Positions 6,274 through 11,114 of a stretch of 11,114 nucleotides of DNA are shown here, one piece after another. This DNA comes from Faucicola sp902506215. GTDB lineage: Bacteria; Pseudomonadota; Gammaproteobacteria; Pseudomonadales; Moraxellaceae. A program made the translations under genes and the position numbers. The notes beneath the pieces were generated by a model. That model was not told the origin of the DNA. It did no database searches and saw nothing but the letters and a program-made list of their open reading frames with translations. Location: NCBI GenBank assembly GCA_016888885.1, contig CP069434.1:1-11114 (forward strand). Direction: 5' to 3'. The number at the start of each line of letters is the position of its first letter. Position 1 is the first letter of the stretch.

Positions 6274-6478
6274 CAATATCAGTAACTTTACTAGAGTCAA
6301 TTAGTGAATTTAATCTAATAATAATTAACTTTTTTACATAATCAGGTGGTAACTTTTCATCTTGCAGCCAACTTTGGAGAGTTCGTTGTGGCACCCCATA
6401 AAGTACCTTACACATTTGAACCTGGGTAAAGTTTAACTGCTTTTTCAACTCAGCTAGTTGTTCAGAAAATTCACTCAT
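6266..6478 (-). CDS. Small HTH-like protein, candidate regulator of the restriction-modification genes
   Basis: The protein has 70 residues. The segment LNFTQVQMCKVLYGVPQRTLQSWLQDEKLPPDYVKKLI reads as a Cro/CI-type helix-turn-helix: helix, turn at YGVP, and recognition helix QRTLQSWLQ, followed by a further helix. It is divergent from the methyltransferase gene across 155 bp that contain back-to-back promoters and a perfect 19-bp palindrome, so it is well placed to control that gene and possibly itself. Small HTH controller (C) proteins are known in type II systems, but they usually sit next to the endonuclease gene; this one faces the methyltransferase, and I could not match it to the C-protein family. 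It could instead be a general XRE-type regulator. Confidence 0.7.
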   Translation of the reverse strand: MSEFSEQLAELKKQLNFTQVQMCKVLYGVPQRTLQSWLQDEKLPPDYVKKLIIIRLNSLIDSSKVTDIAT

Positions 6479-6517
6479 TTTATCTCTATTGGTTCAACTT
6501 TAATAATGTTAAATTAA

Positions 6518-6546
6518 ATCATCGTTCTTTCGCTAAATCTAGTCAA
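6518..6546 (-). promoter_or_regulatory. Likely promoter of the HTH gene
   Basis: On the minus strand a -35 TTGACT (6546-6541) is separated by exactly 17 bp from GATGAT (6523-6518), a 4/6 match to the -10 consensus. Transcription would start near 6511, leaving about 30 bases of leader before the ATG at 6478. The -35 boxes of this promoter and the methyltransferase promoter are identical hexamers in back-to-back orientation, 25 bp apart. Confidence 0.5.
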
Positions 6547-6571
6547 AACGCTTATAATCTGTTGTCTAAAC

Positions 6572-6608
6572 TTGACTTTTACGCACTCAGTGCGTAATAT
6601 CATGATAT
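6572..6608 (+). promoter_or_regulatory. Methyltransferase promoter with a 19-bp palindromic operator
   Basis: The -35 box TTGACT (6572-6577) and the -10-like TAATAT (6595-6600) are spaced by 17 bp. Between them, and touching the -10, is a perfect palindrome with 9-bp arms, TTACGCACT and AGTGCGTAA, around a single C (6579-6597). A second perfect palindrome, ATATCATGATAT (6597-6608), directly follows. A palindrome inside the spacer is the classic position for a repressor, and the divergent HTH protein is the obvious candidate. No strong ribosome binding site precedes the ATG at 6634. Confidence 0.65.
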
Positions 6609-6633
6609 AAACTATTTTTATAGCGGTCTTTAT

Positions 6634-7722
6634 ATGAATAAACCGAAAATCTTTTCATTTTTTTCTGGTGCTGGTTTTCTTGATCTTGGGTTTGAAAAAT
6701 CAGGCTTCGAAATTGTATTTGTTAATGAGATTTATGCACCTTTTGTGAAAGCATATGATTACTCAAGAGATAAGATGAGTCTTGCTAAACCAAAATATGG
6801 ATACTATCAAACTGATATAAATCAACTTTTAGATAATGATGAAAAATCGAGCTTCGTTGAAAAGGTAAGAGAATGTCAAAAGAATAGTTTAGTTGGATTC
6901 ATTGGTGGACCGCCATGTCCTGATTTTTCAGTTGGTGGAAAAAATAAAGGCGAGCATGGTGAGAATGGTGCGCTAACTAAAAGTTATGTCGACGTTATTA
7001 CTACTTTCCAACCCGATTTTTTCGTATTTGAAAACGTAAAAGGGCTTTGGAGAACGAAAAAACATCGAGAATTTTACGACAGAATGAAGGATATTTTGTG
7101 CAAGGAATACGATTTAGTAGATCGTTTAACTAATAGTATTGAGTATGGTGCGCCACAAGATAGAGATAGGATATTTTTATTTGGTATTAAAAAATCATTT
7201 AATGCTGATTTAAGTAAATTTAATTGGCAAAAATATTTTAAATTCGATCGAAATGATGTATTAAGAAAAGCCACATGGCCGGCGATTAATGGTGTAACTG
7301 ATTTTGATAGCAATCTAATTGGTGAAAAATATAAGGAATTAACAGTATCGCATTGGTTTAATAAAAATGACGTAGAATCACATCCAAACTCAAAGCATCA
7401 TTTTGTACCGAAAAGCCCAAAATTTCAGATTATCAAAGAAGGTGATGCTAGTCGAAAATCCTATAAACGTCTACATCGAGATAGATATTCACCAACTGCC
7501 GCATATGGCAACAACGAAGTACACTTGCACCCTACTCATAACAGACGTATATCAGCCGCTGAGGCATTAGCCATTCAGTCACTACCGAGAGAATTTGAAT
7601 TACCGCCTAATATGACACTGACTGATATGTTTAAAACTATCGGTAATGGGGTTCCGTTTTTAGCATCAAAAGGTTTAGCAACTACAATCAACGAATTTTT
7701 GCAAACATTAGAGAGAAAGTAA
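6634..7722 (+). CDS. Type II C5-cytosine DNA methyltransferase, predicted partner of the Cfr10I-like endonuclease
   Basis: The enzyme transfers a methyl group from S-adenosylmethionine to C5 of cytosine and protects the plasmid and host from the neighbouring endonuclease. Of 362 residues, motif I is FSFFSGAGFLDLGF (7-20), motif IV is GGPPCPDFS with catalytic Cys95, motif VI is ENV (133-135), motif VIII is QDRDR (175-179), the target-recognition region spans about 185-300, motif IX is RRISAAEALAIQSLP (304-318), and motif X is GNGVP (337-341). All catalytic blocks are intact. The residue after the catalytic Cys is Pro instead of the usual Gln (PCP, not PCQ), a variant. There is no N-terminal HTH extension, so it probably does not regulate itself as M.EcoRII-type enzymes do. 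RCCGGY specificity is inferred from the partner. Its 3' end overlaps that of the endonuclease gene by 15 bp. Confidence 0.92.
   Translation: MNKPKIFSFFSGAGFLDLGFEKSGFEIVFVNEIYAPFVKAYDYSRDKMSLAKPKYGYYQTDINQLLDNDEKSSFVEKVRECQKNSLVGFIGGPPCPDFSVGGKNKGEHGENGALTKSYVDVITTFQPDFFVFENVKGLWRTKKHREFYDRMKDILCKEYDLVDRLTNSIEYGAPQDRDRIFLFGIKKSFNADLSKFNWQKYFKFDRNDVLRKATWPAINGVTDFDSNLIGEKYKELTVSHWFNKNDVESHPNSKHHFVPKSPKFQIIKEGDASRKSYKRLHRDRYSPTAAYGNNEVHLHPTHNRRISAAEALAIQSLPREFELPPNMTLTDMFKTIGNGVPFLASKGLATTINEFLQTLERK
7278..7283. other. Single CCGG-core site GCCGGC, inside the methyltransferase gene
   Basis: GCCGGC fits RCCGGY, the predicted target of the encoded endonuclease. By eye it is the only CCGG in the window. 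It lies within the methyltransferase target-recognition region. Confidence 0.8.
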
Positions 7723-8565
7723 TTCCGAAAAACACTCTTCGAGGCTAGCAACACTGCTAAGAGTAAAAAGCTTGTCTACAGCACTTTGTGGTAAGCTTTT
7801 TACATCAGCGATTGAGTGAGTGGCAACTGTTTTAAGCCCATGAATATCTGCCGCAGTGACTTGTGTGGCGGCACCATAATATTTGACACCTTTTGGATTA
7901 ATAGTCCATGTTCTAGTTTGCAGATGTGTATAAATAGCTTTCATTAAGCTACCTTCGTGTGCCAGTTGTAATCTACGATCAGGACGTAAAGATGTTTTTA
8001 CCGACAAATACCCTGCAATATCATCCAATTCAGCGTATCCTATAAAATCTCTGTAAATATTATCGATTTTATCTAGCGTTTCCATAGAAACATTGGAAAA
8101 ATTTATATCTGAATATTTTGAAGCTATATTAACTCTATTTTCTCTTAGTCTAATAATACAAAAATCAGGATTAGAGGTAACAAGGTTTACGCCTTTTAGA
8201 TTTAATTTTTCTCTCAAATCGATTATGTAGCTATGCAATTCTGGCTTATATAAAGAGGTTACCTCAAAAGAGGATATGTTAGGTAAATTAACTAAGATTG
8301 CAGGCGTATAATTATTTATAAAAAACTCATTAGCTGCAATAGAGATAAACCATTCATACCAATCGCCGTTGGCTTTATTGAAAGCATTTTGATCAATACG
8401 AATATTATTCGAACTAGCATATAATTTTATTCTAGTGCCTATTTCACTTAGACACTGGACAATCGACTTATTATTAATTCCAACAGTATTAATATATTCT
8501 ACAAAGGCTGCTCTAGGGTTAATAGCAGGTCTACCACCTGGATTAATCGTTATAGTATTTTGCAT
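7708..8565 (-). CDS. Cfr10I-like type II restriction endonuclease (CCGG family, predicted R^CCGGY)
   Basis: The enzyme cuts unmethylated foreign DNA. It is 285 residues, the length I recall for Cfr10I. The catalytic set is present at the numbers I recall for Cfr10I: Glu71 (GDWYEW), Asp134 (SNPDF), Ser188 and Lys190 (SVK), and Glu204 (AHEGS). The motif RPDRR at 194-198 corresponds to the R-x-D-R that reads the CCGG core in NgoMIV, Bse634I and Cfr10I; SLMKAIYTHLQTRTWTINP follows and is strongly conserved. The first base of the target (R) is read elsewhere, so RCCGGY is inferred from overall likeness to Cfr10I, not proven. The family acts as a tetramer cutting two sites together. The gene is convergent with the methyltransferase gene and has its own promoter. 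Confidence 0.93.
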   Translation of the reverse strand: MQNTITINPGGRPAINPRAAFVEYINTVGINNKSIVQCLSEIGTRIKLYASSNNIRIDQNAFNKANGDWYEWFISIAANEFFINNYTPAILVNLPNISSFEVTSLYKPELHSYIIDLREKLNLKGVNLVTSNPDFCIIRLRENRVNIASKYSDINFSNVSMETLDKIDNIYRDFIGYAELDDIAGYLSVKTSLRPDRRLQLAHEGSLMKAIYTHLQTRTWTINPKGVKYYGAATQVTAADIHGLKTVATHSIADVKSLPQSAVDKLFTLSSVASLEECFSELLSL

Positions 8566-8589
8566 ATGTTATATTACTTAAAAATACGA

Positions 8590-8619
8590 ATTATAAAAAC
8601 AAGTTGTAAATTTAAGCAA
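8590..8619 (-). promoter_or_regulatory. Likely endonuclease promoter
   Basis: On the minus strand TTGCTT (8619-8614) and a perfect TATAAT (8595-8590) are spaced by 18 bp, with about 20 bases between the predicted start of transcription and the ATG at 8565. A small inverted repeat (AGTTG 8602-8606, CAACT 8617-8621) overlaps the -35. The left end of the insertion sequence lies only about 50 bp upstream, so the promoter was left intact. Confidence 0.6.
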
Positions 8620-8671
8620 CTAATAACCAAACAAAATTGATTATCAAAAAATATAAGTCAGTTTACTAAGG

Positions 8672-8698
8672 TACTCCCCAATGTCTAGACCAAATAAT
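8672..8698. repeat. Left terminal inverted repeat of the IS
   Basis: It begins TACTCCCC and contains CTAGACCAAA; it pairs with 9910-9936. The orfB stop codon (8698-8700) touches its inner edge. Confidence 0.85.
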
Positions 8699-9591
8699 CA
8701 CAAAATTAAGATAGAATTGGGTTGATAAAGCACAGTATTAACCGAACTATTGTTATCTAAATAAACCTGTGCAGGGGTATGGTAATCAAGCGACTGATGC
8801 AACCGCTCATAATTGTAAAACTCAAAATAGTCTTTCAAACCAACTCTAGCTTGACTGACCGTATCAAACTGGCGTAAATACACGCATTCGTACTTTACTG
8901 ATCGCCACAGTCTTTCTACAAAGATATTATCCAATGCCCTGCCACGACCGTCCATGCTTACAGCAATGCCCGAATCAATGAGTGGCGTGGTAAATCTTGG
9001 ACTGGTAAACTGCGAACCTTGGTCGGTATTAAAAATATCACAGCGTAACCCATTGTGCAGTAATTTACCCACCGTATCAATGCAGAAATCTGCCTCAAGC
9101 GTGGTAGATAGCGACCAGTCTAAAACATAACGGCTATACCAATCAATCACCGCCATCAAATACACAAAGCCCTTAGACAGGCGGATGTAAGTGATATCGG
9201 TACTCCATACTTGGTTACAGCGGGTAATAGGTACATTCCTAAGCAAATAGGGATAAACTTGATGCTTAGGATTGGGCTTACTGGTGTTAGGATGCTGATA
9301 GATGGCATCGAGTCCCATTTGCCGTAATAGTCTGCGTACTCGCTTGTGATTGACACGATAGCCTAATTGCCTCAAATACGCTGTCATGCGTTTGACCCCG
9401 TAAAATGGGGTTTTGGTATATTGTTCGTCAAGCAAGTTCATCAAGGTGATATCAAGCTTACTGATGGGCTTTGGCTGATAGTACAGGCTTGAGCGGTTAA
9501 TACCGAGTAGTTCGCATTGTTTACGGGTACTAAAGTCCTTGCTGTCAGGTTCTAGCAGTTGTTTACGAGACTCTAATTGAGCTGTGAGGAC
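8698..9591 (-). CDS. IS3-family transposase OrfB (DDE integrase), made as an OrfAB frameshift fusion
   Basis: OrfB is the catalytic half of the transposase. The frame is open from the slippery run at 9592-9599 to the stop at 8698. A TTG at 9444 starts the 248-residue part given the numbers below. HTH_21-like sequence (YGVKRMTAYLRQLGYRVNHKRVRRLL) is followed by the integrase core: Asp83 (STDITYI), Asp141 (NTDQGSQF) and Glu177 (FVERLWRSVKYE). The second Asp and the Glu are 35 residues apart, as expected for DD(35)E. All three are present, so the enzyme looks active. A -1 slip on A8 fuses 91 OrfA codons to 297 from this frame, giving 388 residues, a usual OrfAB length. The upstream in-frame TAA sits at the slip site itself. 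Confidence 0.9.
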   Translation of the reverse strand, partial: VLTAQLESRKQLLEPDSKDFSTRKQCELLGINRSSLYYQPKPISKLDITLMNLLDEQYTKTPFYGVKRMTAYLRQLGYRVNHKRVRRLLRQMGLDAIYQHPNTSKPNPKHQVYPYLLRNVPITRCNQVWSTDITYIRLSKGFVYLMAVIDWYSRYVLDWSLSTTLEADFCIDTVGKLLHNGLRCDIFNTDQGSQFTSPRFTTPLIDSGIAVSMDGRGRALDNIFVERLWRSVKYECVYLRQFDTVSQARVGLKDYFEFYNYERLHQSLDYHTPAQVYLDNNSSVNTVLYQPNSILIL

Positions 9592-9863
9592 TTTTTTTTA
9601 AGCCAGTCTCTCTCACTAATGACTTGCCCAAGCTGCCGATGCAGTTCATCGATAATGGCTTGCTGGGCTTGTTCGTTATCTTGCTGTTTGGTGTTAAAGG
9701 CGGTTGGTATGACAGCCAAGGCTTGCTTTTTCCAGTTGCTGATTTGGGTTGCGTGAACACCGTATTCAGCAGTCAGCTCATTAATTGTCTTTTGCTCTTT
9801 AATTGCTTCAACAGCAACTTTGCTTTTAAATTCAGCATTGTGACGCTTGCGAACTTTTGTCAT
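9573..9863 (-). CDS. IS3-family OrfA (HTH, leucine zipper)
   Basis: OrfA is 96 residues. Residues 1-50 form the HTH_Tnp_1 fold that binds the IS ends (KRHNAEFKSKVAVEAIKEQ, then ELTAEYGVHATQISNWKKQ). Residues 65-95 are a helical zipper (IIDELHRQLGQVISERDWL) that dimerises OrfA and OrfAB. Alone, OrfA normally represses transposition. It ends 18 bp past the A8 run, where a -1 frameshift yields OrfAB. Confidence 0.9.
   Translation of the reverse strand: MTKVRKRHNAEFKSKVAVEAIKEQKTINELTAEYGVHATQISNWKKQALAVIPTAFNTKQQDNEQAQQAIIDELHRQLGQVISERDWLKKKSSQLN
9591..9599 (-). promoter_or_regulatory. Programmed -1 frameshift site of the IS (A8-G)
   Basis: On the minus strand eight A residues followed by G lie in the OrfA frame as AAA AAA AAG. 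Slipping back one base enters the OrfB frame (GTC CTC ACA). OrfB-frame reading upstream is blocked by a TAA overlapping the run, so entry must occur here. A_AAA_AAG sites are the usual IS3-family slippery motif. Confidence 0.85.
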
Positions 9864-9909
9864 TAGATAGACCTCTTTTCTTAAGGGCTATTCTATCTTA
9901 TTTGCTACA

Positions 9910-9936
9910 ATTTTTTGGTCTAGTTTTCGGGGAGTA
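9910..9936. repeat. Right terminal inverted repeat of the IS
   Basis: Read inward from 9936 it begins TACTCCCC and then has CTAGACCAAA, pairing with 8672-8698. The likely transposase promoter lies just inside, before the orfA start at 9863. Confidence 0.85.
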
Positions 9937-9977
9937 TTATATACTAAAATTGTTGAACATAACTTTTAATAAGGTAT

Positions 9978-10045
9978 TCACTACAAATTATTGTTTTTAT
10001 TGAAGTAGTGATAGCTTACTCAATAAGTATTATTATAGATACTTA
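9978..10045. terminator. Weak hairpins after the metal-sensor gene, possible terminator
   Basis: Two inverted repeats follow the sensor gene. TAAGTAT/ATACTTA (10024-10030 and 10039-10045) spans the sensor stop codon. TCACTAC/GTAGTGA (9978-9984 and 10005-10011) has a 20-base loop. Both are AT-rich and neither has a clear T-run, so termination is possible but not well supported. Confidence 0.3.
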
Positions 10046-10323
10046 GTTATATCCTTAAAACTCTCAATAGCGTTTTTTGGACTCTCACTATCCAAAATCC
10101 CATCCATACAATGGTCAATATGGTCAGTAATTAATACGCGTTTGGCACTATTAATGGATTTCTCAACCGCATGAAGTTGTTGAGCAATATCGTTACAAGA
10201 GCGATGTTGCTCAAGCATATCAATAACAGTTTCTAAATGCCCTTTAGCCCTTTTTAAACGATTAATAATCGCAGGATGGCTTTCATGTAAATGGTCATGT
10301 TCAGTGTGGTTGGTCGCTGTCAT
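10033..10323 (-). CDS. CsoR/RcnR-family metal-sensing repressor (DmeR-like, nickel/cobalt)
   Basis: This small all-helical repressor (96 residues) should release its operator when it binds metal, turning on the divergent exporter. The fold signature is HPAIINRLKRAKGHLETVIDML, then CNDIAQQLHAVEKSINSAKRVLI, then DHIDHC. Candidate ligands are Cys43, His68 and Cys72, spaced 25 and 29 from the first Cys as in CsoR (Cys36, His61, Cys65), plus an N-terminal His cluster (HTEHDHLHESH, with His16 near helix 1). His-rich N-termini and the DHIDHC ending are typical of DmeR- and InrS-type Ni/Co sensors, so Ni/Co is inferred rather than Cu. The ribosome binding site AAGGAG is strong and a TATAAT lies at 10347-10342 on the minus strand. 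Confidence 0.88.
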   Translation of the reverse strand: MTATNHTEHDHLHESHPAIINRLKRAKGHLETVIDMLEQHRSCNDIAQQLHAVEKSINSAKRVLITDHIDHCMDGILDSESPKNAIESFKDITKYL

Positions 10324-10381
10324 AATTTACTCCTTACATACATTATACTGTGTCTTATCATCAAATAGTGATTTAACATTA

Positions 10382-10409
10382 ATATCCTATATGGGGGGAT
10401 ATAGGATAT
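10382..10409. promoter_or_regulatory. CsoR/RcnR-type operator with G6 centre
   Basis: Perfect 11-bp arms, ATATCCTATAT (10382-10392) and ATATAGGATAT (10399-10409), flank GGGGGG (10393-10398). AT-rich inverted arms around a G/C tract are the hallmark operator of RcnR, DmeR and related sensors. The right arm overlaps a TATAAT (10407-10412) that is the likely exporter -10, so bound repressor would block the promoter. It lies 58 bp from the sensor start and 35 bp from the exporter start, so it may control both. Confidence 0.88.
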
Positions 10410-10444
10410 AATATAGTCAATGAAAATTTGATTAGGAAGTTATT

Positions 10445-11114
10445 ATGTTTGAGATTTTAAAACATCGAACGTATCGGCATTTATTTTTAGCCCAAGTGAT
10501 TGCTTTGATTGGTACAGGCTTAATTACCATTGCCTTATCTTTACTAGCGTATGACTTAGCCAAAGATAAAGCAGCACAAGTTCTAGGCATTGCTTTAGCC
10601 ATTAAAATGATTGCTTACATTATGGTTGCCCCTGTCGCTTCGGCTTATGCGGAACGGTTGCCTAGAAAAAAGGTGTTAGTGACACTCGATATTATCCGAG
10701 CAGGTACAGCCCTTTTCTTACCCTTCGTAACAGAAATTTGGCAAATTTATTTACTCATTTTTATTTTACAATCGGCATCGGCTGCCTTTACCCCGACCTT
10801 TCAAGCGGTGATACCAGACGTATTACCCGATGAAAAAGAATATACCAATGCCTTATCACTATCTCGGTTGGCATCAGATTTAGAAAATATTATCAGCCCG
10901 ATGTTAGCAGGTTTGTTACTCACAGTAATTAGCTATCACAACTTGTTTTTAGGTACGGTCTTAGGCTTTATTGGTTCAGCCTTGTTTGTGATAACGACCC
11001 AATTACCAACTACTAAACCATCTAAAGTGACTGGCGTATTGGCTCGCATTAAGCAAGGGGCAACTATATATTTTCATACGCCACGCTTAAAAGGCTTATT
11101 AGCATTAAATTTAG
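10445..11114 (+). CDS. nreB: NreB-like MFS nickel/cobalt exporter, N-terminal part (continues at 1-623)
   Basis: This begins MFEILKHRTYRHLFLAQVIAL at the ATG at 10445 with a good ribosome binding site (AGGAAG, 6 bases ahead). It is open to the window end, where base 11114 is the first base of a codon completed by bases 1-2. The 223 complete codons cover the first membrane helices. The MFS loop 2-3 motif appears as SAYAERLPRKKVL, and conserved-looking segments are FTPTFQAVIPDVLPDEKEYTNALSLSR and SPMLAGLLL. The protein acts in the inner membrane as a proton-driven efflux pump. The operator at 10382-10409 and the divergent sensor gene point to metal-induced expression. The substrate is inferred as nickel, possibly cobalt. 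Confidence 0.87.
   Translation, partial: MFEILKHRTYRHLFLAQVIALIGTGLITIALSLLAYDLAKDKAAQVLGIALAIKMIAYIMVAPVASAYAERLPRKKVLVTLDIIRAGTALFLPFVTEIWQIYLLIFILQSASAAFTPTFQAVIPDVLPDEKEYTNALSLSRLASDLENIISPMLAGLLLTVISYHNLFLGTVLGFIGSALFVITTQLPTTKPSKVTGVLARIKQGATIYFHTPRLKGLLALNL

Larger units (their letters stand above)
8672..9936 (-). mobile_element. IS3-family insertion sequence, complete, 1,265 bp
   Basis: Imperfect terminal inverted repeats bound the element. The left end begins TACTCCCC (8672) and then CTAGACCAAA; the right end, read inward, begins TACTCCCC (from 9936) and then CTAGACCAAA. About 22 of the first 27 positions match. Inside are orfA (HTH, leucine zipper) and orfB (DDE integrase) on the minus strand in different frames, joined by a slippery A8 run, the standard IS3-family plan. 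No direct target duplication is visible: bases left of the element end CTAAGG and bases to the right begin TTATA. The element separates the restriction-modification block from the nickel module. Confidence 0.9.

Noticed and set aside
7074..7313. Minus-strand open frame inside the methyltransferase gene
   Set aside because: Antisense shadow of a gene whose own frame carries all C5-methyltransferase motifs.
8664..9947. TACTAA on both sides of the IS as a target duplication
   Set aside because: The copies lie 2 bp and 5 bp from the element ends, so they do not abut it as a true duplication would; probably chance in AT-rich DNA.

Overview
The window is best read as a complete circular plasmid of 11,114 bp, cut inside a gene. 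The coding frame open at the right edge (start codon 10445) continues without a break into the frame open at the left edge (stop 623), giving one 430-residue metal exporter. AT-rich DNA, an iteron/Rep_3 replicon, a KfrA-like protein, a MobA/MobL (MOBQ) relaxase and an IS3-family element suggest a small mobilisable plasmid of a gammaproteobacterium. Moraxellaceae (Moraxella, Psychrobacter, Acinetobacter) is my guess from gene style; no host marker is present.

Backbone (about 620-5850): a terminator follows the exporter gene. Then come a kfrA-like gene on the minus strand with a palindromic, repeat-rich upstream region, an AT-rich spacer, five 22-bp iterons and the Rep_3 initiator gene. rep converges on mobA; their stop codons overlap inside a hairpin. 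mobA is divergent from a mobC-like gene, and the gap between them holds strong inverted repeats and a nic-like sequence, so oriT is placed there. This is the RSF1010 layout (mobC-oriT-mobA). A small coiled-coil reading frame lies inside mobA in another frame, where RSF1010-type plasmids carry mobB.

Cargo 1 (about 5870-8670): an unknown acidic protein, a 70-residue HTH-like protein, and a type II restriction-modification pair. The endonuclease matches Cfr10I in length and in the position of every active-site residue as I recall them, so RCCGGY is the predicted target. The C5 cytosine methyltransferase converges on it. The HTH gene and the methyltransferase gene are divergent, and a perfect 19-bp palindrome fills the spacer of the likely methyltransferase promoter.

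Cargo 2 (about 9937 through the junction to 623): a CsoR/RcnR-family metal sensor divergent from an NreB-like MFS exporter with a His-rich tail. Between them lies a textbook operator, 11-bp arms around GGGGGG. This is a nickel (perhaps cobalt) efflux module. A 1,265-bp IS3-family element (8672-9936) separates the two cargo modules.
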